Positions 42,644-53,803 of a stretch of 64,000 nucleotides of DNA are shown here, in pieces. The number at the start of each line of letters is the position of its first letter. Positions within the stretch are counted from its first letter, which is position 1. Both the position numbers and the translations under genes were made by a program. The DNA lies in the NCBI RefSeq assembly GCF_002999335.1, contig NW_020312701.1:124001-188000 (forward strand). The letters run 5' to 3'. Below the pieces are notes generated by a model. The model made no database searches. It was not told the origin of the DNA and saw only the letters and a program-made list of their open reading frames with translations. Origin of the DNA: Cyclospora cayetanensis. Taxonomy: Eukaryota > Apicomplexa > Conoidasida > Eucoccidiorida > Eimeriidae.

Positions 42644-45600
42644 ATGGGGAACTTTTGCGGTTCTGGCCCCAAAACCGCAGGGATAGAGGCGGACATATGC
42701 CGGCTCTTTTCCGATGAATACAGAGAAGAAGGGCTTAAGATCCAGAGACAAATTGCCGATCAACGTCCTGCCAGACTGACTGATCAGGATTGGTGAGATG
42801 CTCAGGCACACGATGATTTGGCGGCTGTCATTCTTCTTGGTGCTGCCGCTGAGTGCAATATTAATTTTGCTGCAGCTGCTTATTTTTACTATACTGCTTA
42901 TCTTGAGTTGCTGGCGGCTCGCTCAACATTGTAGTTCTCTACACCGCCTTTATGGGAGTTCTTTGGAGGCAGTAGGAAGCAAGACTTAGCCCTTCGCAGC
43001 TTCCCTTTAGGGTGTAGTTGCAGGTTTTTGTACAGACCTATAAAGAGTAAAGGCTGGTACTGCTGGGGGAACATAGATTTATATGTGTAGAATGGAGCTG
43101 TAATTCCAAAAGTCAATTTACTCCTGCTCTAAGAGGCAGAGTGAAGGATCACACTCTTCTTAGGGTCCTCGATTCTTTCATATATATGTATATATCTGCC
43201 ACTGTTAGTGGCATTTGCCGCACCTACCCCGGGATAAGGCAAGAAACATTTGAGAATTCGGCTTGTAGTCTGGAGCGGCTCCCGCAAGGTGAAGGAGCTC
43301 CTCTTTTCGCTGATTATTTTCTCGAGGATATAGTGGGTGCCTTATGAGCTTTCCCTCTTCAAATCATTGAGCAGCACCCCGGTATACTGATTGCGGCTTT
43401 TTTTGCTAAGGGTTGAGGTGATGGATAGGGGCCCATCTCAGTGGCGCTTGCAACTGCCGCCTAATCTCCAAAAAGAGTGTACAGAAGCATCAGAGGAGTC
43501 CTCCGCTATACCTGCCCGCGCTCGCAGGAGGTGGAGCTCTGTGATGGGTGTACGCCCCCCCGTGGTGCAAATGGTCGACGGGTTACCCCTTAATTTGAGA
43601 GGCCCCTCCTCACAGATTGAGGATAGGGGTTTAGGGACCTCCGAGCGGCCCACTCGGGCTCCTCTAGGAGACGCCAAACTCTGTGAAATAGAGGTACTGC
43701 AGGCTGGATGCTGCACTGTGCGATTCGATACGATGCGGCAGCTCGTAGACCAGCTGAACGAGAAGGGGCTGCTCCAGAAGTATGCAAGGCTTAGCCCTGC
43801 GCTCCCACTCGCTGAAAAGAAACAACCGGAAGCGAGTTGCCAAGCTGTTTTAATTGAGGCCTCACCTATCGTGCTCCAGTCCACCCTTCCATTGCCCCAG
43901 CAGGTAACTCGTGATTACGTTATATGATAAAGCAACTAGAAAGGGAGCTTGCATCTCGATACTGTAGATGTGCTACCCCCGTCTCTTTCTCCCCGAAACC
44001 TACGGCCTTCCCCATGCCATTAGAGACTCAATCCCTAAAATCTTGGCGTATTCCTGGTGTGCGGCTGCTCAGTCAGAGGTTTACTGCGAGGTAGAGCTCC
44101 TGTCGTTTGTTCCTTTTAAGTCCTACGTGTCAATTGGTGTTGCCACTGCCCCATACCCCCAGAACCATCTCCCTGGCCTCCTTCCGGGCTCTTGCGCCCT
44201 TCTTTCCACTGGTACGACGCGCGCGTTTAGATACGCCTTTTACAGAGCCACGGTATATGGAAGTCGTGCGTAGAAAAGTCTTGTGGCTGCTCCTGATATG
44301 TTTACTGGGATGCTAGCCGCGCCTACTGATGAGTGCCCCCTATTGGTGCTGCTGGAGAGGCTAAACCAGCAAAAGGCACTATGAGGGAGGTAGTTTGCAC
44401 CAAGTGCTGATCAGAGAGTTTTATTAGCTAGTACTCGTGAGGAAGGAAAAATGCAGCAGGCATTCACAAGTGCGAGAGAAAACCCACCCAACTGTTCACT
44501 AAATAGAAAGCCCGTAAGCGAGCCTACTAATTAGGGGGCCGGAATGGAGCAAGCTCGCGAGCTGGCTAGCTAGCGCCTTAGCGAGATCCCTAGCAGGCCA
44601 GGCGCCAAGAAAAGGATTGGGACAAAGGTTAACAATTATTGAGGAGACAGCACACTGATCATGCTAGTGTGTTGCGTCTTTTTAGTAGAGGTGGGCTTGG
44701 ATCAAACACTCCTCGCTGAGGTCTGTGCGCTGTTTTATGCAGGACAAGTGTGTGTGGGCAGCCAGCATTCGGCAGCGGATGGGCAGGTTTTAATGGTACG
44801 CTCTTTGTGGAGCGCAGCTACTTAGGGCTTAGGGCTAATTTCGAAACTACATACGGATCGTCACTGTATGCCTTATACGCGGTTGCCTATCGTTTGGTGC
44901 CTGAATGTGCTGTAGGAGGGTGACGTGATCGGCTGCTTGTTCTGCCGTAGATCGGGGAAAATTCTTTTCTTTTTAAATGGAATACCCGAATGGGAGGTGA
45001 GGTGTCCAGATATACTGCTCCCGGAGTCAGCGGCCGAGCTCTCCCCACGAGGCGATTTACGCACCAGAAATTTTGGGGGGGCCGCACAGGGCGATCTCAG
45101 TTACTCTTTGGAACGTCGGCTTCGAGGCAGTGTCACCTCAGCGACGGATACAGGCTCGATAGACATGTACATCACGTTAGGCGTCTTAGGAAAGGGAGAG
45201 CTGGAGATTAATTTTGGTGGGAAAGCCTTTAATTTAACGGGCGAGATTACCAAGGTGTCGAAAGGAGCGGTGCAATCGACAGCACCCATCGCTGCAAGGG
45301 CATTTGGATACCGGCTCGCCAAATTCCATGTCATGCTCGTGAGACCCAGGCCGGGCTTTACGGATTGCACATGAGGATCTGAAAAATGAGCAAATCAGGC
45401 TGCAGTTCAGTAAATTGGAATTGCGGCTTTTGCTTGGAGTTCGCAGTTAAGGCAGAGTTTAACGAGACACTACAGGTCGTTTTATTGCGCCAAAACGCAG
45501 GCTTTTGGCTTTGGGGCTTGTTTTTGCAGGATGAGTTGAAACTCTTTTATGCGTGCTTTAACCCTCCCATGGTTCCCAAGGCGAAGGGGATGGTCGTGCT

Positions 45601-48600
45601 CAATATCTCGCGACAAAAGGTAAATGCCCACACTTTGAAGGTTCAATGACGACAACCTATGGTCTAGGGCTTCGTCTTGTTGATAAAGAGTCTAGAGTTC
45701 CATATGTGCATAGGAGTTTAATGCGGAGCTCAAAGAGGCACACGGGAAAGACCTAACAGACGTCAGACAGCAGGCTAGGGACAGTGAGGCTCTCCATCCT
45801 TCAGCTCAAAAAGCGTTGAGCCCTAGAAACGCCATTGCACCAGCTGCTTGTCCACAGTAATGACTCTTCAATGCCTAGCAACGAGTCAGGTAGATGCGCT
45901 GCATCAAGGTCTGGGTTTTATCCCTGTACTCTGCAGTTAACAAACGGAAGCTGGTGAACTTCTTCAGGCAGCATGATATTCAGCGGTTGTCCCAAGTTGA
46001 CCGCATCTTTGAAGACTTTGATGGAGACGTAATGCTACAAAGCTTAACCCTTAGTTTCACGTATAGCTTTGCTGAACCACGGGATTGGTAGTTATCGTTA
46101 TGCACGTCTGCGATTTACCTTTCGCGTAAGCTCTTAGGGTACGGGTGGCTGTTTGGGGGTTCAGGGGTTGTAGGTCAAGGCAGTCAACTAGAGGCCGCCG
46201 GAAATAGAAAGTCCGCTAATGCATTAGGCAAAAGGCACCTTCTCCTGTGCGGTCTGTATGTCAGTCTTGGCGGTTAAATGAATTCCTAAGGAAGAACTAC
46301 GGGGTGGACATGACGAACTGCTCTGTCAGACGCAAGCAGAGTCAGCAGGAACACGATTTTAGGGTTTACCGCGTTGCGTTTAGGTTTTAAAAGCTCGAGC
46401 TTGAATGCTGGGCCTTGTGGATAGGCAACCCCTCCCGGACACTGTGTTCCCTGCGGCTTTTAGGTGTAGAGGCAATGTTGGTGGATTATTTCAAGTTGAT
46501 GAAACGGCGCCAAGACTCCCTCAAACTGGAAGTAAATCCCTCTTAAAAGATGTAGAAGCATAGGACAGACAAAGACAGATCATTCAGAGGCAAAGCTAGA
46601 TGCAGGATAACGAGGCACTAGGGAATATGAGAGGGCAGGATAGCGACATACATGCTGAAGCGGCTGCTGCAGGATTCGGCAGCAGTGCAGCAAGTGATTC
46701 GCAGGCTGCCCTTTTTCGAGCGAGAAGAGACCTCTTTCGTCTGCAGGGAAGAATGGGGGGCGATTTGGACTACGCTGTGTTAAAAATTGCATCAAAACAC
46801 CTTTAGAGGTGCCCCTGTGAATGTGCAGGCAGTGGCGGATCAGGCCCTGTTCAAACCTGCAATGGTTGACACCTTTCTGCGAGAAAGATACAAGTCGGGA
46901 ATCAACATCCTTTTAAAGGTCAACTTCCACTGTAGAGACGCCTCTCTTAGCCACAATCCCGCATTGTTTGCGGTACCCAGTCTAGCCAGCCCTCCAAAAA
47001 GTTAAATTTGGGGGAGTCTGGGCATATTGAGCAGCGTACAGCGCCTGGGCCTAACACTCAATCCACTGCATCTACAGCGCAGCAGAGGATACAGCCGGTG
47101 TGCTTTGGGGTCCCTGGCAGTTGAGTGTATCTTAATTTCAATTTTGGAGAGGCGTACCCCGTAGCCAACTAGATACAGATTTCCCTTAATACTCAAATAG
47201 TGTTCCTGGTAGCCACCTCCCCAGGTAAGCACCTAGAGCAGTACAAGCACGGGCAGCTACGAGCGACTTAGGCCTTCTTGTACGGCTTGCTATGCATCTA
47301 CGTGGATTTATCAAGCCACCGCCAACATATGGGAAAATGAAATGTGCTTGCAGAATCGCCTCCGGCAGGTATACGCTCTGTATTCCCCGGAGAGCATGAA
47401 GGAGATTGACTACGTTGCAGAAAAATACCCTCGTACGGCTGACACTCATACCATGGTTTCAGAAAAGGCATAGAAAGAGTCCACTATGGCTGCGTTCTGT
47501 TGCAACAGAGGCTATACGCAGAGCTGAACGGTGGCAACCAGGATGGCGATCATAAGGCGTCTTTCGCCCTTCTTCTCGCGCCCCGTCTAATTGGCAAATA
47601 GCTTTGTCTTTCTCACTCTCGCTTTTATGTTTGCCTTCAGTGTTTGACGACGCTTACATGCTGGCTACAAAGTTGCGCGTTCGCTATGGAGTCGACTTGG
47701 AAAGCTTCTCTCCAACTGTCTGCGACGGAGAGGAAGGGCAGCCAATCCGGTCCTCTGCGGCTGGTGGACTCGCGCCTGGTGGCTCCCACTTGGGAGCTTT
47801 GTTTGCACAAGAAGGTCCAGCAGAATCTCTAGAGAATGAACAAGCCCTTAGAGAGAGCTCTTCTCTCAATGCATCCAAGGGGCGTCATGAGAGAGGACCT
47901 ATTGCGGCGTCTCACTCGAGCCTGCTGCCGAAGAAGGAGCAGAGGGAGTCAAACATCTTCAGCAAACTCACCCTCTCTATCAGCGAACCTTTTGAATCCC
48001 TCAGCAGCCGCAACAAGAGGCCACAACCGCGGACCAACAAGCGAATGAGCAGCTTTCGCAGCAGATCAAGGCTTTCAACGCAAGAAGAAGATTCCCTTGG
48101 CCACCTCTCGGGAGAGGCCCGTGGGAGCACTGCTGCTGAAGATCCGAGAAGGACGTCTGCTGTTCCTTCTAAACCTCCGGCTGAACGACCTACAGATGTC
48201 CAGAGAACCACAGGGAAGCGGTTCTCGAGCGAGTGTTCAAGGAGGCAGGAGATGGTAGAGGAAGGGAATTCAGCAAAGCTGCAGCGCCATCTGCAGCATG
48301 CTGACCCTACACAATCTCATCAGCAGCAGCAGTGTAACGAGCATCAGGGACTGCAAGAGCAGGTGCACGGTCAGCGACAGGAGCAGCATCACGAGGAAAT
48401 GCAGCTTCATACAGAGCAGCGAAAGGGCAATCAGCAGCACCTGCAGCAGTATGACCAGCCGCAGCACACGCCAACAGCGCAGCAGCTCGAGCAACAAAAC
48501 CAAGTGCAGTTAGAGCAGCAGAGCCAGCAAGAGGAGCTTGAGCAGCACCGAGTGCTGCACCAACAACACGCCGATGACCAGAGCGAGCAAGTGGAGCATA

Positions 48601-50087
48601 CGCAAGAGCAACAAGAGTGGCAACGTGGCCAAGTACAGGGACAAATGGAGGAGCAGCAGGACGAACAGCAGCCAAAGGACCATCTGCGGCAACGGCAAGA
48701 CCAAATAGAACAAACGCAAGAGCAAGTCAAAAAGGAGGATCAGCAAGAGCAAACACAGCAGGGGAAATACGAGCAGCATCAGCGCGAGCAACAGGGCCAA
48801 CAAAAGCCGGAACAGCAGCAGCAAGAGCAGCAGCCGCAGCAGGAGCAACAAGGACACCAGCAGCAAGAACAGCAGGAGCCAAACCAGTTGGAGCAAGAAC
48901 AGCAGCCGCAACAGCAACAAGTGCATCAGAAAGAGCACCAAAAGCAGCAGGAGCCAAACCAGCAACAGGAGCCAGTGACGCAGGAGGAAAAGCAGGAGGA
49001 GCAAGACCAGCAGCCGCAGCACCAACACGTGTATCAGGACCAGCATCAGCAGCAGCAGGAGCCAAACCCGCAGGAGCAAGAGCATGCGGAGCAAGACCAG
49101 GAGCTGCAGCACCAACAAGTGCATCAGGAACAGCATCAGCAGCATGAGGAGCAAGTGAGGCAGGAGGAAAGGCGGCAGGAACGAGACCAGGAGCTGCAGC
49201 ACCAACAAGTGCATCAGGACCAGCAGCTGCAGCACAAACAAGTGCATCAGGAACAGCATCAGCAGCAGCAGGAGCCAAGCAAGCAGGAGCAAGAGCATGC
49301 GGAGCAAGACCAGGAGCTGCAGCACCCACAAGTGCATCACGAACAGCATCAGCAGCAGACGGAGCCAAGCAAGCAGGAGCAAGAGCATGCGGAGCAGGAC
49401 CAGGAGCTGCAGCACAAACAAGTGCATCAGGACCAGCATCAGCAGCAGACGGAGCCAAGCAAGCAGGAGCAAGAGCATGCGGAGCAAGACCAGGAGCTGC
49501 AGCACCAACAAGCGCATCAGGAACAGCATCAGCAGCAGACGGAGCCAAGCAAGCAGGAGCAAGAGCATGCGGAGCAAGACCAGGAGCTGCAGCACCAACA
49601 AGTGCATCAGGACCAGCATCAGCAGCAGACGGATCCAAGCAAGCAGGAGCAAGAGCATGCGGAGCAAGACCAGGAGCTGCAGCACCAACAAGTGCATCAG
49701 GAACAGCATCAGCAGCAGACGGAGCCAAGCAAGCAGGAGCAAGAGCATGCGGAGCAGGACCAGGAGCTGCAGCACCAACAAGTGCATCAGGACCAGCATC
49801 AGCAGCAGCAGGAGCCAAGCAAGCAGGAGCAAGAGCATGCGGAGCAAGACCAGGAGCTGCAGCACCAACAAGTGCATCAGGACCAGCATCAGCAGCAGCA
49901 GGAGCCAAGCAAGCAGGAGCAAGAGCATGCGGAGCAAGACCAGGAGCTGCAGCACCAACACGTACGTCAGGGCCAGCATCAGCAGCAGCAGGAGCAAGAG
50001 CAGCAGAAGCAAGACCAGCAGGCGCTTCAGAATCAGCATCAGGAGCAACAGCCAGATCCACAACTACAATTCCAAACACAGCAATAG
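42644..50087 (+). CDS. Large SPRY-domain protein with acylation-type start, helical repeats and Gln-rich tail
   Basis: Multi-exon. Resolved pieces: 42644-42792, 43411-43903, from 44073, SPRY exons at ~44784-44871 and ~44915-45350, later exons near 45530-45620, 45900-46090, 46600-46920, then 47354-47455, a 22-nt exon 47509-47530, and 47641-50087. The N-terminus MGNFCGSG fits N-myristoylation (Gly2) plus palmitoylation (Cys5). The SPRY domain reads VYCEVELLSFVPFKSYVSIG, DVIGCLFCRRSGKILFFLNG and ELEINFGGKAFNL. At least four segments follow a common pattern (FYxxxxPxxVxxxxxxL with a Tyr/Gly end): LKLFYACFNPPMV, KLVNFFRQHDIQRLSQVDRI, LFKPAMVDTFLRERY and LRQVYALYSPESMKEIDYVA followed by RYGVD. The last exon holds a basic Ser-rich linker and ~590 residues of Gln/Glu/His repeats. 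Function unknown; a membrane-attached scaffold is an inference. One gene rather than two is supported by the matching phases at the 3' end, but the middle exons are not fully resolved. Confidence 0.6.
49261..49980 (+). repeat. 90-nt tandem repeat (8 copies) encoding a 30-aa Gln/Glu/His unit
   Basis: The 10-mer AAGAGCATGC recurs exactly every 90 bases at 49291, 49381, 49471, 49561, 49651, 49741, 49831 and 49921. Each unit encodes EPSKQEQEHAEQDQELQ then HQQVHQDQHQQQ with a few substitutions (H/P/K, D/E, T/Q). Imperfect copies extend upstream to about 48950. The units are nearly identical, implying recent expansion or homogenisation. Confidence 0.95.
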
Positions 50088-51571
50088 GAACAGAAGTAGC
50101 CGCACGACCACCAAGAACAAGAATAGCAGCAGCAAGATCAGCAGCCGCAAGGGTAAGAGGCTCAGCAGGAGCCAAGCCAGCAAGAACCCCCAAAACAACA
50201 AATCAATGGCAACAAAAAGCTATGTGGTTGGGGTACTTGCTACAGCACTTTGCTTGACTCGCTGGCAGTTGCTGGCAGTATTTCGCAGAAGGAACTGCGA
50301 GGAAGACAGGAAAGAAAGGCAGCTGCCCCGAGCCGCATATCTTTGTACTAGTTGTTTATGGTGTCCACGATTGATAAGGAGGTAACAACTGACCTACAAG
50401 CATCCCTACCTACCTTATTCGAGCTCCAAAGAGGATCCCCTGCGAAGGAATCTTGGCATCGACAGGGGCAGGGACAGCAACTGCTGCTACTGCCCCTGCT
50501 TCCAAGACTCCGGAGATTTGGACATCAGGGAGAACAGTATCGCGAACAGCTCGACAAAGGGAGGGGAGCGAAGGGAGGTCCACAACAAGACGAACATGAC
50601 GAAGCTACTATGCAGCGGCAGCCGCCTGGAATAACAGCGAGTCATAAGGCACAGTACACCACGCAAACTGCGTAAGGAGGCTGAGTCCTTGTTACGCAAA
50701 CCGAGCCCAGAGGCACAGGAGAGTGGTGAGGCCCCTCTGCTTTAGCTAGAATCTTAAGTGCTGTCGATCCTTGGAAGATTCTTAAGATGGAGCTCTGCAG
50801 CATCGCTGGGGAGAGGGGGAAGGACGGGGGAGAGCAGCTGACTTGTACGCCCTAAGGCGCGTGTTTCACCCTGCTTTGGGGTACGCAACGCATAACACGC
50901 GACTAGGAGCTAGGCTATAAGTTGCGCAGGATCCCTCCGAGACATTGCAGAGGCCACCATAATCTGCAGCGCCTTATACAACAGCGTGTAACGTTTGTTC
51001 TGTTTTCTCAAAGGACCCATGGGCCTTGTTGTCATCTTTCTCCATTGCTCCTAGAGTGTGGCCTAGCGCTGTCCGCCCTAGTTGCTTCTACCCCGCTGTC
51101 AGCCTCTACTCTCCCCGTTCTCCTTTTTCTGCTAGTGCATACTAGCCGTTTCGTGCTATATGTAGATCGCTCCCGCTAGCTAAGACAACATACCCGAGCC
51201 ACGACGAATATCCCCTTAGCTACGGTTGCAAATGTATAGAGGTAGCCCCCACACGCGAAGGCAGGACGTGTGATAACAGCAATGCCTTTAGCTGGCTTCA
51301 GCCAGCTTGCTTGCCAGCTAGCTAGCGACGCAAGTCTTTCATGGTCCGCAGTACCATGAGCCATCAGCGCACACGCGCACGAGAAGCTCTTCGAAGAGCT
51401 CGTGTTCTAGCGAACACGCTATATAACAAATTGCCAGCCAAGCACGCTGTGACAGCAGCTTAAGTAGCTAGCACGCGAGCCAGTTAGCGACGGGGTGACC
51501 CCAGGTGAGTCGAAGCTACTACCCACAGAGAGGCTGCTTAACACCACCAGCCGTAGCCTTACCGCGGGCCC
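50088..51571. other. Convergent intergenic region with inverted repeats
   Basis: This is the 3' flank of the SPRY gene and of the RRM gene. Open frames at 50088-50700 are continuations of Gln/Ser-codon frames and are not supported as genes. From 51290 the sequence is rich in GCTAGC and CGAGC words, with a 16-bp perfect palindrome at 51385-51400 (AGCTCTTCGAAGAGCT) followed by a short CGTGTT..AACACG hairpin. Confidence 0.5.
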
Positions 51572-52783
51572 CTACGCGAGCCAGACGCAGCCGCCATCAA
51601 GAGGCTTAAATTTCTTTTCTCTTTCTTGCTCCCTATCTCTGTGTTTCCACATTTGCTGTTTCCCGAAGAAGCGTATCTGGGCCTTTGTTTGAAGAGGACA
51701 GAATCGGCCACCAACTCTGTAGGCGAGGAACACCGACACACGGCGTCCTTGCAAAGGAGGGGCCCCCTCAAGGGCCCCTATAGCCCCACGTACAAGCGAA
51801 GAGCCCTCCAGTTGCACAAACACCTTCCCGTAGTGCTCTCTAGCTCGCCCCGAGGGCCCTCCAAAAAAGTGAGGGGCCCCCCCACCACTGCAGCGGGTGC
51901 TCTGGTAGTGCAGGGGACCAGCAGGCACCCCCGGCAAAGTGGCATTCGACCCGTGGTGAGGAGCTCCTGGAGGCAGGAAGGGCGCTGCTTCAATGGCCCT
52001 AACTTTGGTGTTTGCAGTGGTTTCCACCCAGGACCGCACGGAGGGTATGCACACCTCGAAGGGAAGATTCGTGAGGAGCAGGCAATCAACTGCCGTCTGT
52101 TGCTCTGGAGTGAGGTCATCCAGAGTAGACGCTGCAGAAAGAGCCGGATTGCTGTTGCTGTTGCCGCTGCTGTTGCTGCCGCAGCTCGAGCTGCGGGGGC
52201 CGTGCGCCTGCGCAGGGCCCCCCGGAGAGGCGCTGCTCACGCTGCTGCTGCTGTCTCTGCCTCTAGAGCACAAGTCCAGTCCCCTCTGTGCAGTATGTGC
52301 CACTGCTACGGGGGAGATAGGGTCCGCACTCGAAGACTCGGGTGAGGGGCTGCGAGACATGTCGGAGGACTCCCGTTCCACTTCATTCTGCTGTGTTTGC
52401 TGCTCCGGTTTGCCGTCCTCCTTCGGCGCTTCCTCCTCCTGCTCGCTGCCGCTGCTGCTGCTCGCCGTGACGCTCTCATCATCTGAGTCCATCCACTCGA
52501 ACCGCCGCCTCTTCTTTGGCCGTTGTTGCTGCGACTGCTGCTGCGAGTCCTCGCAGGCAGCGTCCCCCTGCTGGGGCGGTTGCTGCTGCGGTTGCTGCTG
52601 CTCCTCGTCTTCCTGCAGCAGCCGCAAGTCCTCCTCGCTCAAAGCTGGCAACACCGCTGCATCTCCCCCGTCCAACTCTTCCCTCCAACGCGCCCTTGAG
52701 CCTCCAGAAACACTCCCTCCCCCTGAAGCAGTGCCCGAGGAAAGGGCAGTCCCCCCTGCTGGCTTTTTCCGCCTGCCCAGCAT
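51572..52783 (-). CDS. RNA-binding protein with single RRM and acidic/Gln-rich N-terminus
   Basis: Open frame on the minus strand, ATG at 52783 (MLGRRKKPAGG), stop at 51572, 403 residues. Residues 1-230 are low complexity: poly-Q, an apparent nuclear localisation signal (RPKKRRRF), acidic and Ser-rich blocks. Residues ~232-355 form an RNA-recognition motif: RNP2-like LLLTNLPFE, and RNP1-like YGKVFVQLE followed by helix and strand RRVSVFLA. About 50 residues of Gly/Pro/His-rich sequence are inserted between the second and third strands. The C-terminal tail (WKHRDREQEREKKFKPL) is charged. A nuclear mRNA-processing role is likely by class, but no orthologue is assigned. A possible donor lies just after the RRM (near 51690), so the terminal ~40 residues could differ in the real transcript. 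Confidence 0.72.
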   Translation of the reverse strand: MLGRRKKPAGGTALSSGTASGGGSVSGGSRARWREELDGGDAAVLPALSEEDLRLLQEDEEQQQPQQQPPQQGDAACEDSQQQSQQQRPKKRRRFEWMDSDDESVTASSSSGSEQEEEAPKEDGKPEQQTQQNEVERESSDMSRSPSPESSSADPISPVAVAHTAQRGLDLCSRGRDSSSSVSSASPGGPAQAHGPRSSSCGSNSSGNSNSNPALSAASTLDDLTPEQQTAVDCLLLTNLPFEVCIPSVRSWVETTANTKVRAIEAAPFLPPGAPHHGSNATLPGVPAGPLHYQSTRCSGGGAPHFFGGPSGRAREHYGKVFVQLEGSSLVRGAIGALEGAPPLQGRRVSVFLAYRVGGRFCPLQTKAQIRFFGKQQMWKHRDREQEREKKFKPLDGGCVWLA

Positions 52784-53803
52784 CGCCAGTGCAGACAAGG
52801 TAGACAAGGAGGGTTTGGAGGCCCCGAAACACTCAGGAGACTAGCCAGTGCAGCGGAAATCCTGCGAAAGTTGGCCTTTTGCAGTGGCTGCTGCAGCAAA
52901 CTGGCGCCAGTAGAGGCCTTCTGGAAGGCCCTTCCGCCGCTCTAGCAGCAGCTGCGGCTGTTCTTAGTGGTGACGGTGCTGTCGCTCTACGACACCCTCG
53001 ACACTGCTCAGCGATACGTCCAGGTCGGGAGGCGTTCCCCCGAGCTGTCCATCGGCTGCAGCACCAGTTCCCTAGGCTTTTTTTCTCGAGCCCATGAGGT
53101 CCCATGTCCTTGAGGCGGGGCCTTTTTCTGCTGCTGGTGCAGCAGTTTAATAGACAGCGAAATGCGCACAGTAGCTACACAGCCGCAGCCGCTGCTGCCC
53201 AATACAGGAGCAGGAGCAGCAGCAGCAGCGCGTGAAGCCCCCACCCTCCCCTCTTTGCCTAATACGTAGTAGCACTCCGAACATTAATTCATTCGGGAGC
53301 CTGCTGCGCCACACGCTTCTTTTCTTAGTCGCAAGAGCTACAGATTGCTGCCGCCGCTGCTGCTGGCTGCGGCAGCTGCTGCCGCCGCAGCTGCTGCATG
53401 CGCACCTACTGTTGCAGCAGCTGCTACTGAGAACTGGGGTGAAGGTATTAACCTTGTAGTCTAAAATTGTCGAGAATCGCTCTTCAGCCTCGCAGCTGGG
53501 AGAGCAGTAACACGCACTGGCTGCAACACGAGCAGCAGCAATAAACCGTCACAGCGGGAACCTTGGGGGGCCCCTGCTCCAACACACACGAGTCCTTCCT
53601 TCCTTAACCGTTGATACATGCCCCTCTGCTGCTGGCGCATCTGGAGGGCCTCTCTTTGGCGGGAAGACAACCAGGCCCGTGCCTGCTGCCGCAGCTGCAA
53701 TAACACCTGAAAATTGCAGCTTTTCACGCTGCCGCAGTGCGCATTTTGCAGTGCCTCAGTCGGCAGCGCACATCCCCAGGGTTACGGCCTAGGGTTTAGG
53801 AAG

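Noticed and set aside
48510..50193. Two very long antisense open frames (517 and 488 codons) opposite the Q-rich tail, plus a 362-codon sense frame
   Set aside because: They read as Leu-rich, Ala/Pro-rich or Ser-rich homopolymer-like proteins because CAG/GAG repeats are open in nearly all frames. They have no independent start context and exactly mirror the 90-bp repeat.
51572..52807. Start of the RRM protein at 52807
   Set aside because: That codon is TTG; the first ATG in frame is at 52783.
53000..53720. Possible minus-strand exons (RQQARAWLSSRQREALQ, PRELVLQPMDSSGERLP, RRKGLPEGLYWRQF)
   Set aside because: Short protein-like strings with possible splice sites between the RRM and TRAPPC3 genes, but no start, no family match and no unique phase solution. 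A small real gene here is possible.
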